DNA of 64,000 bases from Caryophanales bacterium UBA6877 (GTDB lineage: Bacteria; Bacillota_I; Bacilli_A; RFN20; CAG-826). The notes under the pieces are model-generated. The model saw nothing but the letters and a program-made list of their open reading frames with translations, had not been told where the DNA came from and did no database searches. The stretch covers positions 75,236 through 139,235 of the forward strand of contig DKCJ01000015.1 in NCBI GenBank assembly GCA_002451465.1. Reading direction: 5' to 3'. The position numbers were made by a program, and so were the translations under genes. Position 1 is the first letter of the stretch, and each line of letters begins with the position of its first letter. This document shows positions 16,885 to 25,825 of this stretch, piece after piece.

Positions 16885-17721
16885 ATGGACCAAAAGATTA
16901 AAGATTTATTTGAGAAAACATTGGATAAGAAGGTTAGATCATCTTCTTTTTTAAAAACTGGATATAACAATTTAAATTATTTAATTAATGATGCTTTTGT
17001 GATAAGGATTCCAAGGGAAAATAAAGATCCAACTACCGATTTTAAAAAAGAAGAACAAATTTATAAAAAAATTGAACCCTTATCAATTAGCGAAAAACTT
17101 GCTAATTTTAATGTTGAAACTGGTGTTAAAATTACAAAATTTGTCCATAATACTCGAAAATATGTTAATACTCCTACAAATGAACAAATTTTGTATGTTG
17201 CAAAAAAACTTAAAAAACTCCATAACTCTAATATAACAGTAAACTTTGGCTATATGATGTTTAATAAGCTTAAAGTTTATAAAGAAGGAACACCAATGCA
17301 CTTACATCTTGAAGAAAATTACGAAAAGAAAGTTATTAAAGAAGTTCGAAGAATATTTTCGAAAACACCTATGACTTTATGTCATAATGATTTAGTAAAA
17401 GATAATTTACTTTTTAGATTTAATGATGTTGTATTTATTGATTGGGAATATAGTGCTATGAATAATCCTTATTTTGATTTAGCATCATTTGTAAGTGAAA
17501 ATAACTTAAGCGAAGAACAAGAAGTATTTTTCCTTACTAAATATTTTGGTTATCGATATAACCAAATGAAAAAGAAAAGAGTTGATATATTTGTTAAATT
17601 CCAAGATATATTATTTTATTATTGGGCACAATATTTATTAGAAAAAAGAGGCGACGATATTTATAAAAAAATCGCTGATGAAAAATTTGAACGAACAAAA
17701 TTAGAACAATTTAAAAACTGA
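16885..17721 (+). CDS. Choline/aminoglycoside kinase-type phosphotransferase (LicA-like)
   Basis: A 278-residue protein of the APH/choline kinase fold. The Brenner motif is CHNDLVKDNLLF (166-177; H167, D169, N174) and the metal-binding DFG-equivalent is FIDWEYS (184-190; D186), followed by NNPYFDLASF as in choline/ethanolamine kinases. It probably phosphorylates a small alcohol such as choline. No licBC neighbours are present, so the substrate is uncertain. It ends with TGA inside a hairpin terminator shared with the convergent ATP-grasp gene. Confidence 0.75.
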   Translation: MDQKIKDLFEKTLDKKVRSSSFLKTGYNNLNYLINDAFVIRIPRENKDPTTDFKKEEQIYKKIEPLSISEKLANFNVETGVKITKFVHNTRKYVNTPTNEQILYVAKKLKKLHNSNITVNFGYMMFNKLKVYKEGTPMHLHLEENYEKKVIKEVRRIFSKTPMTLCHNDLVKDNLLFRFNDVVFIDWEYSAMNNPYFDLASFVSENNLSEEQEVFFLTKYFGYRYNQMKKKRVDIFVKFQDILFYYWAQYLLEKRGDDIYKKIADEKFERTKLEQFKN

Positions 17722-17747
17722 TTAGCTTTCACTAATCAGTTTTTTTC
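17713..17747. terminator. Bidirectional terminator between two convergent genes
   Basis: ACTGATTAG (17717-17725) pairs with CTAATCAGT (17732-17740). A and T tracts on both sides serve both strands. Both flanking genes use a TGA stop that lies within the stem, which shows TGA acts as a stop here. Confidence 0.88.
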
Positions 17748-18938
17748 TCTTACAAATTTATCAAATTCTTTAGCTTCATCAAGTGTTAAAAATTTAGCAA
17801 AGAAATATGTGTCACCCATATCATCACTTAATACTTTTGGATAAACTCCATACATACAAATATTATTTCGATATTTAACTAAAATTTCATCTTGAGTATG
17901 TTTATAATTGAATCTATATCTACGAGATGAAGTTATTGCATAAAATTTTTGCTTTGTCATATCTTCACGATTTTCATCATATGCACAACTATCAGCATAA
18001 ATATTGTAACAAGATACACTATTTGCAAAATTAATTAAATCAGGAGTATATCCGCCAGGTGCACGCATATTCGCCTCAAGTGCAACTAAAGATCCTTTTG
18101 GTCCAAATTTAGGACTATCTTTACTAGTTCTAAAAAACTCAATATGGAAAAATCTATTTTGAACATTAAAGGCTTTAACAACTTTTTGTCCAAGTTCCTT
18201 AAAATCATCAGGAACTTTTGGTAAACAATAATAAAATTCATCTAAATTATCGTTAACAATATCCGCTACTGATGGAGAAAATACTTCTGAATCATCAAAA
18301 ATAACTTCTGCTTTACTATTAGTAATTCCATCATAACTTACAATTGTTCCATCAATAAATTCTTCAACAATATAATCACCACTTACTTTATTGTCAAAAA
18401 ATTTAACAATATCTTCTTCGTTTTTTATTTTAAAAGTATTTTGACTACCTACACCATTATTTGGTTTTGCAAAAATTGGATATCCAACATTTTTAGCAAA
18501 TTCTTTAACTTTTTCTATATCATCTTTGGTATTTACTAAAATCCAACTAGCAACTTTCGCCCCAGCTTCTTCAAAATATTTCTTTTCTTGGCTTTTAAGT
18601 TTATATTTTTGAATTTCATCATAGCGAATACCGTGTTTAACATTAAAATCTCTTCTAAGCATCGAATCTTTTTCAAGCCAATACTCATTCATTGATTCAA
18701 GAAAATCAATCTCTCCATACTTATCTTTAAAATATTGAACAGCACGTTTTTCGTTTTCGTAATCGTTCATATTAGCACAACAATAATATTCAGTTAGAGA
18801 ATATCTGCATTGTTCAGGAATTTCATTATATGGAGCATCTCCAATTCCTAAAACATTAAAACCACGATTTTTAAGTGCAAGACACCATTTCCAATAAGAA
18901 TCAGGGAAATGCGGTGAAATGAATATAAAGTTTTTCAT
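17736..18938 (-). CDS. ATP-grasp ligase of unknown substrate
   Basis: A 400-residue protein with a biotin-carboxylase-like ATP-grasp fold. The N-terminal Rossmann-like domain (1-110) includes FISPHFPDSYWKWCLAL. The ATP-binding domain has KPNNGVGSQNTFKI (about 158-171), DYIVEEFIDG and the Mg site LVALEANMRAPGG. Such enzymes join a carboxylate to an amine or thiol. It lies 24 nt after atpC on the same strand with a good GGGAG ribosome site, so it may be co-transcribed with the ATP synthase. Substrate unknown. Confidence 0.78.
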   Translation of the reverse strand: MKNFIFISPHFPDSYWKWCLALKNRGFNVLGIGDAPYNEIPEQCRYSLTEYYCCANMNDYENEKRAVQYFKDKYGEIDFLESMNEYWLEKDSMLRRDFNVKHGIRYDEIQKYKLKSQEKKYFEEAGAKVASWILVNTKDDIEKVKEFAKNVGYPIFAKPNNGVGSQNTFKIKNEEDIVKFFDNKVSGDYIVEEFIDGTIVSYDGITNSKAEVIFDDSEVFSPSVADIVNDNLDEFYYCLPKVPDDFKELGQKVVKAFNVQNRFFHIEFFRTSKDSPKFGPKGSLVALEANMRAPGGYTPDLINFANSVSCYNIYADSCAYDENREDMTKQKFYAITSSRRYRFNYKHTQDEILVKYRNNICMYGVYPKVLSDDMGDTYFFAKFLTLDEAKEFDKFVREKN

Positions 18939-18962
18939 AAGTACTCTCCCTATACTATTATT

Positions 18963-19367
18963 TTACTTTACTAATCGAATTCGGTTAAGAGCTTTTTTTA
19001 ATTGAAATTCAGCATTTTTGAAGGCTATAACGTCTTCTTTACTAAGTTTAGCTAATTTTTCTTCCGCTTCATGTTTTGATTTAAGTACTCTTTCTTTATC
19101 TATTTCAGATGGTTTTTCAAATGTATCTGCAAGAATATATGCATTATCTTTTTCAACATTTAACACTCCACCCGAAATTGAAAAATAGCTAACGACATTA
19201 TCTTTAATAATTTTAATTATCGAAATTTCTACAATAGCTACTAAAGGAAAATGTCCACTTAAAATACCAATAACACCATTTTTGGTAGTTACATATAATT
19301 CATCAATATTATCAGTAAACACTTTGCCATCGGCACTTATTATTTTAAATGGAAACTTACTTTTCAT
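18963..19367 (-). CDS. atpC: ATP synthase F1 epsilon subunit
   Basis: A 134-residue epsilon subunit. It has the N-terminal beta-sandwich (FPFKIISADGKVFTDNIDEL, GVIGILSGHFPLVA) and a C-terminal helical hairpin (about 85-134) that can inhibit ATP hydrolysis. It is the last synthase gene of the operon and overlaps atpD by 11 nt. Confidence 0.95.
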   Translation of the reverse strand: MKSKFPFKIISADGKVFTDNIDELYVTTKNGVIGILSGHFPLVAIVEISIIKIIKDNVVSYFSISGGVLNVEKDNAYILADTFEKPSEIDKERVLKSKHEAEEKLAKLSKEDVIAFKNAEFQLKKALNRIRLVK

Positions 19368-20808
19368 TATCTACCTTTTCTTCTTTTTTAACGTCATCAA
19401 TTGTTCCAACATATAAGAAGGCGCTTTCTGGATAATCATCATAGGCACCACTTAAGATAGCCTTGAAACTTCTTACAGTATCTTCAACCTTTACATAAAC
19501 TCCTTTATACCCACTATAAGCTTCTGCAACATGGAATGGTTGACTTAAAAAGTTTCTAATTCTTCTTGCACGAGCAACAATTTTCTTATCTTCTTCACCA
19601 AGTTCTTCAATACCTAAAATAGCGATAATATCTTGTAATTCTTTATATCTTTGAAGAATTGCTTGTACGCCACGCGCCACATCATAATGTTCTTGACCAA
19701 TAATATTTGGATCTAATATTGTTGATGAAGATTCAAGTGGATCAACTGCTGGATATAAACCTAAAGAGGCAATTGTTCTATCTAAAACTGTTTTACTATC
19801 AAGGTGAGAGAAGGTTGTAGCTGGAGCTGGATCTGTAAAATCATCAGCTGGAACATAAACGGCTTGAATAGAGGTAATTGAACCATTTTTAGTTGACGTA
19901 ATTCTTTCTTGTAATTGGCCCATTTCGGTAGCTAAAGTTGGTTGATAACCAACTGCACTTGGCATACGGCCAATTAAAGCACTAACTTCACTACCAGCTT
20001 GTGTAAATCTAAAAATATTATCAATAAAGAATAAGACATCCATATTCATGGCATCTCTAAAATGTTCAGCAATTGTTAAAGCGGTTAAAGCAACTCTCAT
20101 TCTTGCTCCTGGTGGTTCGTTCATTTGACCGAAGACCAGGGATGTTTTACTTAAAACTCCAGTTGCTTTCATTTCATTATATAAATCATTTCCTTCACGA
20201 CTTCTTTCACCAACACCAGCAAAAACAGAAATACCATGTTGTTCGGTAACAATATTATGTATTAATTCTTGAATTAATACGGTTTTTCCAACACCTGCGC
20301 CACCAAAAAGACCAACTTTTCCACCCTTAACATAAGGACAAAGTAAGTCAATAACTTTAATACCGGTTTCAAGCATTTGCGCTTTTGTAACTTGTTCATC
20401 AAATGCAGGAGGTTCACGGTGAATAGACATATGTTTAGCATTCTTTAATTCATCAGTTACAGGAAGTTCATCAATAGGTTTCCCTAAAACATTAAACATT
20501 CTTCCAAGTGTTGCATTACCAACAGGAACTTCAATTGGGTGATGAAGATTAATAACTTTCATATGTCTAGCTAAACCCTCAGTTGGTCCCATAGCAACTG
20601 ATCTTACAGTATCATCACCAATATGTTGTTCTATTTCAGTAATTAATTCACCACCATTTGGTAAAGGAATTTTTAAAGCAGTTAAAACTTCAGGAAGACC
20701 ACCTTCAGGAAAACAAACATCAACAATTGGTCCAACAACTTGAGTAATAAAACCAAAATCATTATTTTGTGTTTTAACTTCTACATTTTTTTCTTTAGTT
20801 AATTTCAT
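19357..20808 (-). CDS. atpD: ATP synthase F1 beta subunit
   Basis: A 483-residue catalytic subunit with P-loop GGAGVGKT (169-176), GERSREGNDLYNEM with the catalytic Glu, the MNEPPGARMRV segment and the FRFTQAGSEVSALIGRMPSA segment. Length is close to the usual 460-480, with a short extra N-terminus (about 18 residues) and C-terminus. It makes ATP in the cytoplasmic F1 head. Downstream of atpG by 12 nt. Confidence 0.97.
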   Translation of the reverse strand: MKLTKEKNVEVKTQNNDFGFITQVVGPIVDVCFPEGGLPEVLTALKIPLPNGGELITEIEQHIGDDTVRSVAMGPTEGLARHMKVINLHHPIEVPVGNATLGRMFNVLGKPIDELPVTDELKNAKHMSIHREPPAFDEQVTKAQMLETGIKVIDLLCPYVKGGKVGLFGGAGVGKTVLIQELIHNIVTEQHGISVFAGVGERSREGNDLYNEMKATGVLSKTSLVFGQMNEPPGARMRVALTALTIAEHFRDAMNMDVLFFIDNIFRFTQAGSEVSALIGRMPSAVGYQPTLATEMGQLQERITSTKNGSITSIQAVYVPADDFTDPAPATTFSHLDSKTVLDRTIASLGLYPAVDPLESSSTILDPNIIGQEHYDVARGVQAILQRYKELQDIIAILGIEELGEEDKKIVARARRIRNFLSQPFHVAEAYSGYKGVYVKVEDTVRSFKAILSGAYDDYPESAFLYVGTIDDVKKEEKVDNEK

Positions 20809-20820
20809 ATACTTTGCCTC

Positions 20821-21681
20821 CTATTTAACAGCTTTACTTCCGTTTACAACTTCGGTAATTTCTTGAGTAATTTCTTGTTGACGCGCTTTGTTATATTCTA
20901 ATTTAAGTTTATCAACTAAATCTTTTGCACTTTTATCTGCAGCATCCATCGAATTTCTTCTACTAGATTCTTCACTTAAAAAAGCACTAAATAAATCTCC
21001 ATAAATTAATGCATTAATGTATTGAGGAATAATTTCATCAAGAACATCTTTTTTACTAGGTTCATAAATTGGTGAATATATAGCTTTTTCATTAACTTTT
21101 GGAATTATTGGTAAAAGGACATTTTCGGTAGGTATAAAAGCAATTGAGTTTTTATATTTCATAAAAACAATTGATATTTTTTTATACTTACCATTTTTAT
21201 ATTCGTTCATTACGTAATCTGTTAAAACTCTTGTCGAACTAAGTGTTAAATCATTTCTTAAATGAATGAAATTTGTATTTAAAGGTAGGTTTTCATTAGT
21301 AAGATAATTAAATCCCTTTTCACCAATTACAATAATTTCATCGCCATTTTTATATAAATTCTTCAAAAATTTAACAATTTCATTATTATAAGAACCACAT
21401 AAACCCATATTTGAGCTAACAAGAATATAAAGTGATTTATCGCTACTTTTATTTTCTTTTACAAATATTGAATCATAATGATCATCAGTATTTAATTTAT
21501 TATAAAAAATGGCGTCATTTAAAGCTCGTTCCATCGCACTAAAATAAAGCGCTTGGAGATTTATAACTTTATTCATTTTACGCAATTTTACACTACTTAC
21601 TAATTTCATTGAATTAGTGATTTTTCGTGTAGATTCAACCGCTGAGATACGGTGTTTTACTCTAGCTAAGCTTTGGGCCAC
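20821..21681 (-). CDS. atpG: ATP synthase F1 gamma subunit
   Basis: A 286-residue central-stalk subunit. The N-terminal helix has ARVKHRISAVESTRKITNSM, and the C-terminal helix has SRRNSMDAADKSAKDLVDKL followed by YNKARQQEITQEITEVVNG. These form the rotating coiled coil. Overlaps atpA by 20 nt. Confidence 0.96.
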   Translation of the reverse strand: MAQSLARVKHRISAVESTRKITNSMKLVSSVKLRKMNKVINLQALYFSAMERALNDAIFYNKLNTDDHYDSIFVKENKSSDKSLYILVSSNMGLCGSYNNEIVKFLKNLYKNGDEIIVIGEKGFNYLTNENLPLNTNFIHLRNDLTLSSTRVLTDYVMNEYKNGKYKKISIVFMKYKNSIAFIPTENVLLPIIPKVNEKAIYSPIYEPSKKDVLDEIIPQYINALIYGDLFSAFLSEESSRRNSMDAADKSAKDLVDKLKLEYNKARQQEITQEITEVVNGSKAVK

Positions 21682-23191
21682 TGGTTAAACTTCTTTCTTT
21701 TTTAAATTTTTCAATTACTTCACGTAAATGATCACGTTCAGGTTTTTTAATATCTTTAGTCTTTAAAATATTATCAATTATTTCATGGTCAAATTTTTCA
21801 ATATAACTATATAAATCATTTAAAAATGGTTTAACGTCTTTTACTACAAGATCATCTAAATAATCATTTTGGGCTGTAAATATTTCAATTACTTGTCTAT
21901 CAACTTGATATGGATCATATTGTTTTTGTTTTAAAACTTCCATTAAAATTTCGCCATGATGAATAATTTTTTTAGTGCTTTCATCAAGATCACTACCAAA
22001 TTGAGAGAAACTTTGAAGTTCTCTAAAATTTGCTAATTTCATTTTAAGAGAGGAAGTGACTTTCTTTTCGGCTTTAAATTGAGCTGCACTTCCAACACGA
22101 GAAACCGATAAACCAGTATTTACTGCTGGTCTTTGACCAATATTAAATAAATCATCACTTAAAAAGATTTGTCCATCAGTAATTGATATAACATTTGTAG
22201 GAATATAGGCACTAATATCTCCAGCTTGCGTTTCAACAATAGGTAGAGCAGTAATACTTCCACCAATTGATGGATCCAATCTACAACATCTTTCAAGTAA
22301 TCTTGAATGTAAATAGAAAATATCACCAGGATAAGCTTCTCTTCCTGGACTACGTTTTAAAAGTAATGATAATGTACGATAAGCAACAGCGTGTTTACTT
22401 AAATCATCAAAAACAATTAAAACATCTTCTTTATTGTTACACCACTCTTCAGCCATAGTGATTCCAGCATATGGCGCTATATAAAGTAATGGAGCAATTT
22501 CACTAGCATTTGCGTTAATAACAGTTGTATAACTCATAGCATCACTTTGTATTAATTTTTCTACAATACGAGCTACACTACTATTTTTTTGTCCAATTGC
22601 GACATAAACACATTTAACATTTTTGCCTTTTTGATTGATGATAGCATCAATTGCTATAGCAGTTTTTCCTGTTTGACGGTCACCGATAATAAGTTCACGT
22701 TGACCTTTACCAATTGGAATAAGTCCGTCAATGACTTTAATACCAGTTTCAAGTGGTTCACTAACTGATTTTCTTTTCATAATTGAAGGGGCAATTTTTT
22801 CAATTGGTGAGGTTTTAGTATATTTAATTTCATCTCCACCATCGATTGGTTGTCCTAAAGCATTTACAACTCTTCCAAGTAAACAATCTCCTACTGGAAC
22901 TTCAACAACTTTTCCAGTTCTTTTAACAATGTCACCTTCAACGATATTTTGTGTATCGCTTAATAAAACAACACCAACTGATTCTTCTTCTAAAGACATA
23001 ACCATGCCATAAACATCTTGAGGAAACACTAAAAGTTCACCAAGCATAGCATTATCTAAACCATAAACAAGAGCAATACCATCACCAATTGTAACAACTG
23101 TTCCAATATCATTGCTATATTCAATTTTCTTATCAAAATGTTTAATTTCTTCTTTTATTAAAGATGAAATTTCCCTAGTTTTAATTTCCAT
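21662..23191 (-). CDS. atpA: ATP synthase F1 alpha subunit
   Basis: A 509-residue non-catalytic nucleotide-binding subunit with P-loop GDRQTGKT (170-177) and the family run PGREAYPGDIFYLHSRLLER, followed by the AQFKAEKKVTSSLKMKLANF segment. Length is normal. It is preceded by atpH with 2 nt between them and overlaps atpG. Confidence 0.97.
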   Translation of the reverse strand: MEIKTREISSLIKEEIKHFDKKIEYSNDIGTVVTIGDGIALVYGLDNAMLGELLVFPQDVYGMVMSLEEESVGVVLLSDTQNIVEGDIVKRTGKVVEVPVGDCLLGRVVNALGQPIDGGDEIKYTKTSPIEKIAPSIMKRKSVSEPLETGIKVIDGLIPIGKGQRELIIGDRQTGKTAIAIDAIINQKGKNVKCVYVAIGQKNSSVARIVEKLIQSDAMSYTTVINANASEIAPLLYIAPYAGITMAEEWCNNKEDVLIVFDDLSKHAVAYRTLSLLLKRSPGREAYPGDIFYLHSRLLERCCRLDPSIGGSITALPIVETQAGDISAYIPTNVISITDGQIFLSDDLFNIGQRPAVNTGLSVSRVGSAAQFKAEKKVTSSLKMKLANFRELQSFSQFGSDLDESTKKIIHHGEILMEVLKQKQYDPYQVDRQVIEIFTAQNDYLDDLVVKDVKPFLNDLYSYIEKFDHEIIDNILKTKDIKKPERDHLREVIEKFKKERSLTSGPKLS

Positions 23192-23193
23192 AC

Positions 23194-23730
23194 CTAGTTT
23201 CCTTTCTTTAGTAATGTTTCTTTTAAAGCATTAACTTTACTTAAAATAGAAGCATCATAAATGTCATTTTTTAAAACCACTTTTATACCACCAATAAGTG
23301 ATTTATCTATAACATTTTTTAAAACAACTTTCTTATGTGTATTTTTTTCAATTGCTAAACTAATTTTTTCAATATCCTTTTTAGTTAAAGGTATTGTTGA
23401 ATAAATTGTTCCTTGTTCAATTAATAAATAATCATCAAATCTCATCAAAGTTTCTTTAAATATGCTATATAAAAAATATGCACGGTCATTTTTTAGAATC
23501 ACTTTAATAAAATTAATGATATTCTCTGAATAATATTTACTAAGTTCATCAATTAAATGATTTTTATCTTCAATAGAGATATTGTAGCTTGAAAATAATT
23601 TAATCAATCTTGGATTCTCTTTTAAAACCATTTTAAAAGAAAGAATTTCTTCACGATATTCTTTTACTTTATTTTCTTCTTTAGCAATATCAAGTAAAGC
23701 TAGAGCATAACGGTTATAAAGATCATTCAT
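23194..23730 (-). CDS. atpH: ATP synthase delta subunit
   Basis: A 178-residue OSCP/delta subunit linking F1 to the peripheral stalk. It begins NDLYNRYALALLDIAKEENK and ends with the conserved DKSLIGGIKVVLKNDIYDAS segment. Starts 1 nt inside atpF. Confidence 0.93.
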   Translation of the reverse strand: MNDLYNRYALALLDIAKEENKVKEYREEILSFKMVLKENPRLIKLFSSYNISIEDKNHLIDELSKYYSENIINFIKVILKNDRAYFLYSIFKETLMRFDDYLLIEQGTIYSTIPLTKKDIEKISLAIEKNTHKKVVLKNVIDKSLIGGIKVVLKNDIYDASILSKVNALKETLLKKGN

Positions 23731-24347
23731 TACTTAACCTCGTTTTTACTATTAGACTCATTAAGAGTCGAAACAAAATCTTCAACAATTTTTTTATTAT
23801 CATCTTCATTAACTTCACGCGATAAAACTTGTTTAGAAGCATCAAGAGCAATTGAAACAATTGATCTTTCAATATCTTTTTGAGCTTTTTCTTCTTGAAG
23901 TTTTATGTCTTCTTCAGATTTAGCTTTTAATTTAATGATATCTTCATTAGTTTTATCTAAAATCTTCTTTCTTTCAATATTGGCTTCATTTTTAGCGTTA
24001 TCGATAATATTTGCTGCTTCTTTTTTTGATTCAGCAATTTTTCTTTCTGCTTCTTCAAGCTTCATTTTTGAAAGAGCATTATTTTTATTAGCGTCTTTTA
24101 CTTCGTTTGCTAAATATTCACTTCTCTTATCTAAATAATTTCTTATAGGTTTATATGCAAAAACACTAACTAGGACAATTAAAACAATAAGTGCTAAAAA
24201 TTGAGTTAAAAAAGCCCAAAAGTTAGGAACTAAAGCATCAATTATTGAAGTCTTAAAGCTCTCTCCTAAATTTGTTGTATCACATGAAGAAAGTAAAAAA
24301 AGACATCCAATAAAACTTAAAAGTAATATTGCTTTTTTATTTTTCAT
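23730..24347 (-). CDS. atpF: ATP synthase Fo b subunit, lipoprotein form
   Basis: A 205-residue b subunit. Unusually it starts with a lipoprotein signal peptide (MKNKKAILLLSFIGCLFLL) and a lipobox LSSC (19-22), followed by an external stretch, the true membrane helix (about 44-66) and the long charged peripheral-stalk helix (70-190). Standard b subunits have a single N-terminal helix and about 165 residues. Lipoprotein-type b subunits are known in mycoplasmas, which places this organism near Mollicutes in this trait. Lipidation at Cys22 is a prediction. Confidence 0.93.
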   Translation of the reverse strand: MKNKKAILLLSFIGCLFLLSSCDTTNLGESFKTSIIDALVPNFWAFLTQFLALIVLIVLVSVFAYKPIRNYLDKRSEYLANEVKDANKNNALSKMKLEEAERKIAESKKEAANIIDNAKNEANIERKKILDKTNEDIIKLKAKSEEDIKLQEEKAQKDIERSIVSIALDASKQVLSREVNEDDNKKIVEDFVSTLNESNSKNEVK

Positions 24348-24380
24348 ATAAACTCCTTTCTTTTTAAAATTTGAATAAAA

Positions 24381-24602
24381 TTAGTGAACAAATAACATTA
24401 AAATTGACATTAATAAACAATAAATAGCTGTTGTTTCAACAAGTGAACATCCAAGAATCATAGCTGTTCTAAGTTTAGCATACATTTCTGGATTTCTTGA
24501 CATACCATCAATTGCTTTTCCACAAAGCCATGCTTCGCCAAGAGCGTTTCCAGATGTTGCAAGCATACAAATTCCAATTCCAATATAGTATAAATATTCC
24601 AT
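24381..24602 (-). CDS. atpE: ATP synthase Fo c subunit with sodium-type two-carboxylate motif
   Basis: A 73-residue helical hairpin that forms the rotor ring. Aligned with the Ilyobacter tartaricus c subunit, helix 2 has E56-T57-T58-x-x-Y61 (matching E65, S66, T67, Y70). Helix 1 has E23 where Ilyobacter has Q32. A glutamate in both helices with this Thr-Tyr pattern is the two-carboxylate sodium motif described for Fusobacterium. The ring is therefore predicted to couple to Na+. The polar loop is GKAIDGMSRNPE. AGGAG ribosome site upstream. Confidence 0.94.
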   Translation of the reverse strand: MEYLYYIGIGICMLATSGNALGEAWLCGKAIDGMSRNPEMYAKLRTAMILGCSLVETTAIYCLLMSILMLFVH

Positions 24603-24624
24603 AAATAACTCCTTTCTATATTGA

Positions 24625-25407
24625 TTAATAAGATGTAACTTCTTCTATAATTTGATTGTCATCTTCAGAAGCTTGTTCTTGAGAGACATAAATTAAAGTT
24701 AATATTGAGAAAACTAAAGTTTGGATAAAACCGCTAAATAAATCAAAGTAAAGATGTAAAACTGGTGTAATAATTGGCGCTATAAATATTGATTGCACAC
24801 CGATTGCACCAGTAATCATATCTCCAGTAAATATAAAATTACTTAAAGTTTCAAGGCTATAATAAACAATATTCATAATACAAAAACCACTTATTGCGTT
24901 ACCAAATAAACGGAAAGTAAGGGCAAGAGTTGGAGCCCACATCGAAATTAAGTTTATTGGTAAAAATACTGCAACTGGTTCAACGTATCTTTTAAAATAT
25001 CCCCATCTATTTTCTTTAATAGCTGTGTAATGCACTTGAGAAAAAGTAATTAAAGCTAAAGAAAGAGGTGTCGCAAGATAAACAATTGGGGAAGGTAAAC
25101 CAGTTAAGCTTATAATAAATGAAATAAATATATAAGGAGCAATAACTAAAATAATACGAGTAAAATTTCGATATTTTTTATCCATAATTGAGAGAGTCAA
25201 TCCATCAATTAATTGGAAAAATAATATTCCAATTAAGAATAATCCTTTAGGTTTTTCATCTATTTTAGCTTTTTTAGCTTTATGCCCAATTATTAAAAAA
25301 ATAATCAAAACTAAGAGCATTACTAAAAGCGACACAAAAAGTTGCGGACTAAATTCTAAATTAAACATTTCATTAATTTTATCGTTTACTGTTTTTGCAA
25401 ATATCAT
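24625..25407 (-). CDS. atpB: ATP synthase Fo a subunit
   Basis: A 260-residue membrane subunit with about six helices. The essential stator arginine is R166 in LALTFRLFGN. The C-terminal helix pair includes LYFDLFSGFIQTLVFSILTL. It provides the ion half-channels next to the c ring. 22 nt before atpE. Confidence 0.95.
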   Translation of the reverse strand: MIFAKTVNDKINEMFNLEFSPQLFVSLLVMLLVLIIFLIIGHKAKKAKIDEKPKGLFLIGILFFQLIDGLTLSIMDKKYRNFTRIILVIAPYIFISFIISLTGLPSPIVYLATPLSLALITFSQVHYTAIKENRWGYFKRYVEPVAVFLPINLISMWAPTLALTFRLFGNAISGFCIMNIVYYSLETLSNFIFTGDMITGAIGVQSIFIAPIITPVLHLYFDLFSGFIQTLVFSILTLIYVSQEQASEDDNQIIEEVTSY

Positions 25408-25408
25408 C

Positions 25409-25816
25409 TTATTCTCCTAATTTTGAATAAAAATTAAATGATCCAATTGCTAAAAAATAAGGAACTAAACTAATTAAAATAAAAAGCATCCTATATTTAG
25501 AATCAAACATTGCATTTTTTGTAAATAATAAGCATAAAGTAGCAAAAGTAAGGGACAATATAGCAATTAAAGTTCTTAAAACCGTAAAAATAGCCACATT
25601 TTTACCTTTAGCTAAAATTTTTGTTTTTGGATCAGCTCCAAAATAAAGAATTAATAATAAATAAAACAAATTTACAAAAGATGTAACACTTAAAATCATA
25701 GTTACTTCATAACAATTTATAAGTAAAAACAACAAAGAAATTGCTATTAAAATTAAGCAAATAACACTATAACTTATAAAAGTACTTTTCTTTGTTTTAA
25801 ATAAGTTTTTCATCAA
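25409..25816 (-). CDS. AtpI-like membrane protein at the head of the ATP synthase genes
   Basis: A 135-residue protein with four predicted helices (about 12-33, 38-58, 76-98 and 109-127). It is 1 nt upstream of atpB, exactly where atpI normally sits. AtpI helps assemble the c ring in other bacteria and diverges strongly in sequence, so the assignment rests on position, size and topology rather than motifs. Confidence 0.6.
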   Translation of the reverse strand: MMKNLFKTKKSTFISYSVICLILIAISLLFLLINCYEVTMILSVTSFVNLFYLLLILYFGADPKTKILAKGKNVAIFTVLRTLIAILSLTFATLCLLFTKNAMFDSKYRMLFILISLVPYFLAIGSFNFYSKLGE

Positions 25817-25825
25817 TAATTCCTT

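Noticed and set aside
17713..17747. Mycoplasma genetic code (TGA = Trp)
   Set aside because: Two convergent genes end with TGA inside a shared terminator stem, reading TGA as Trp would run the ATP-grasp gene into the opposite gene, and Trp is encoded by TGG throughout.
23905..24138. Plus-strand frame rich in Ser and Phe
   Set aside because: It is the antisense of the charged stalk helix of atpF.
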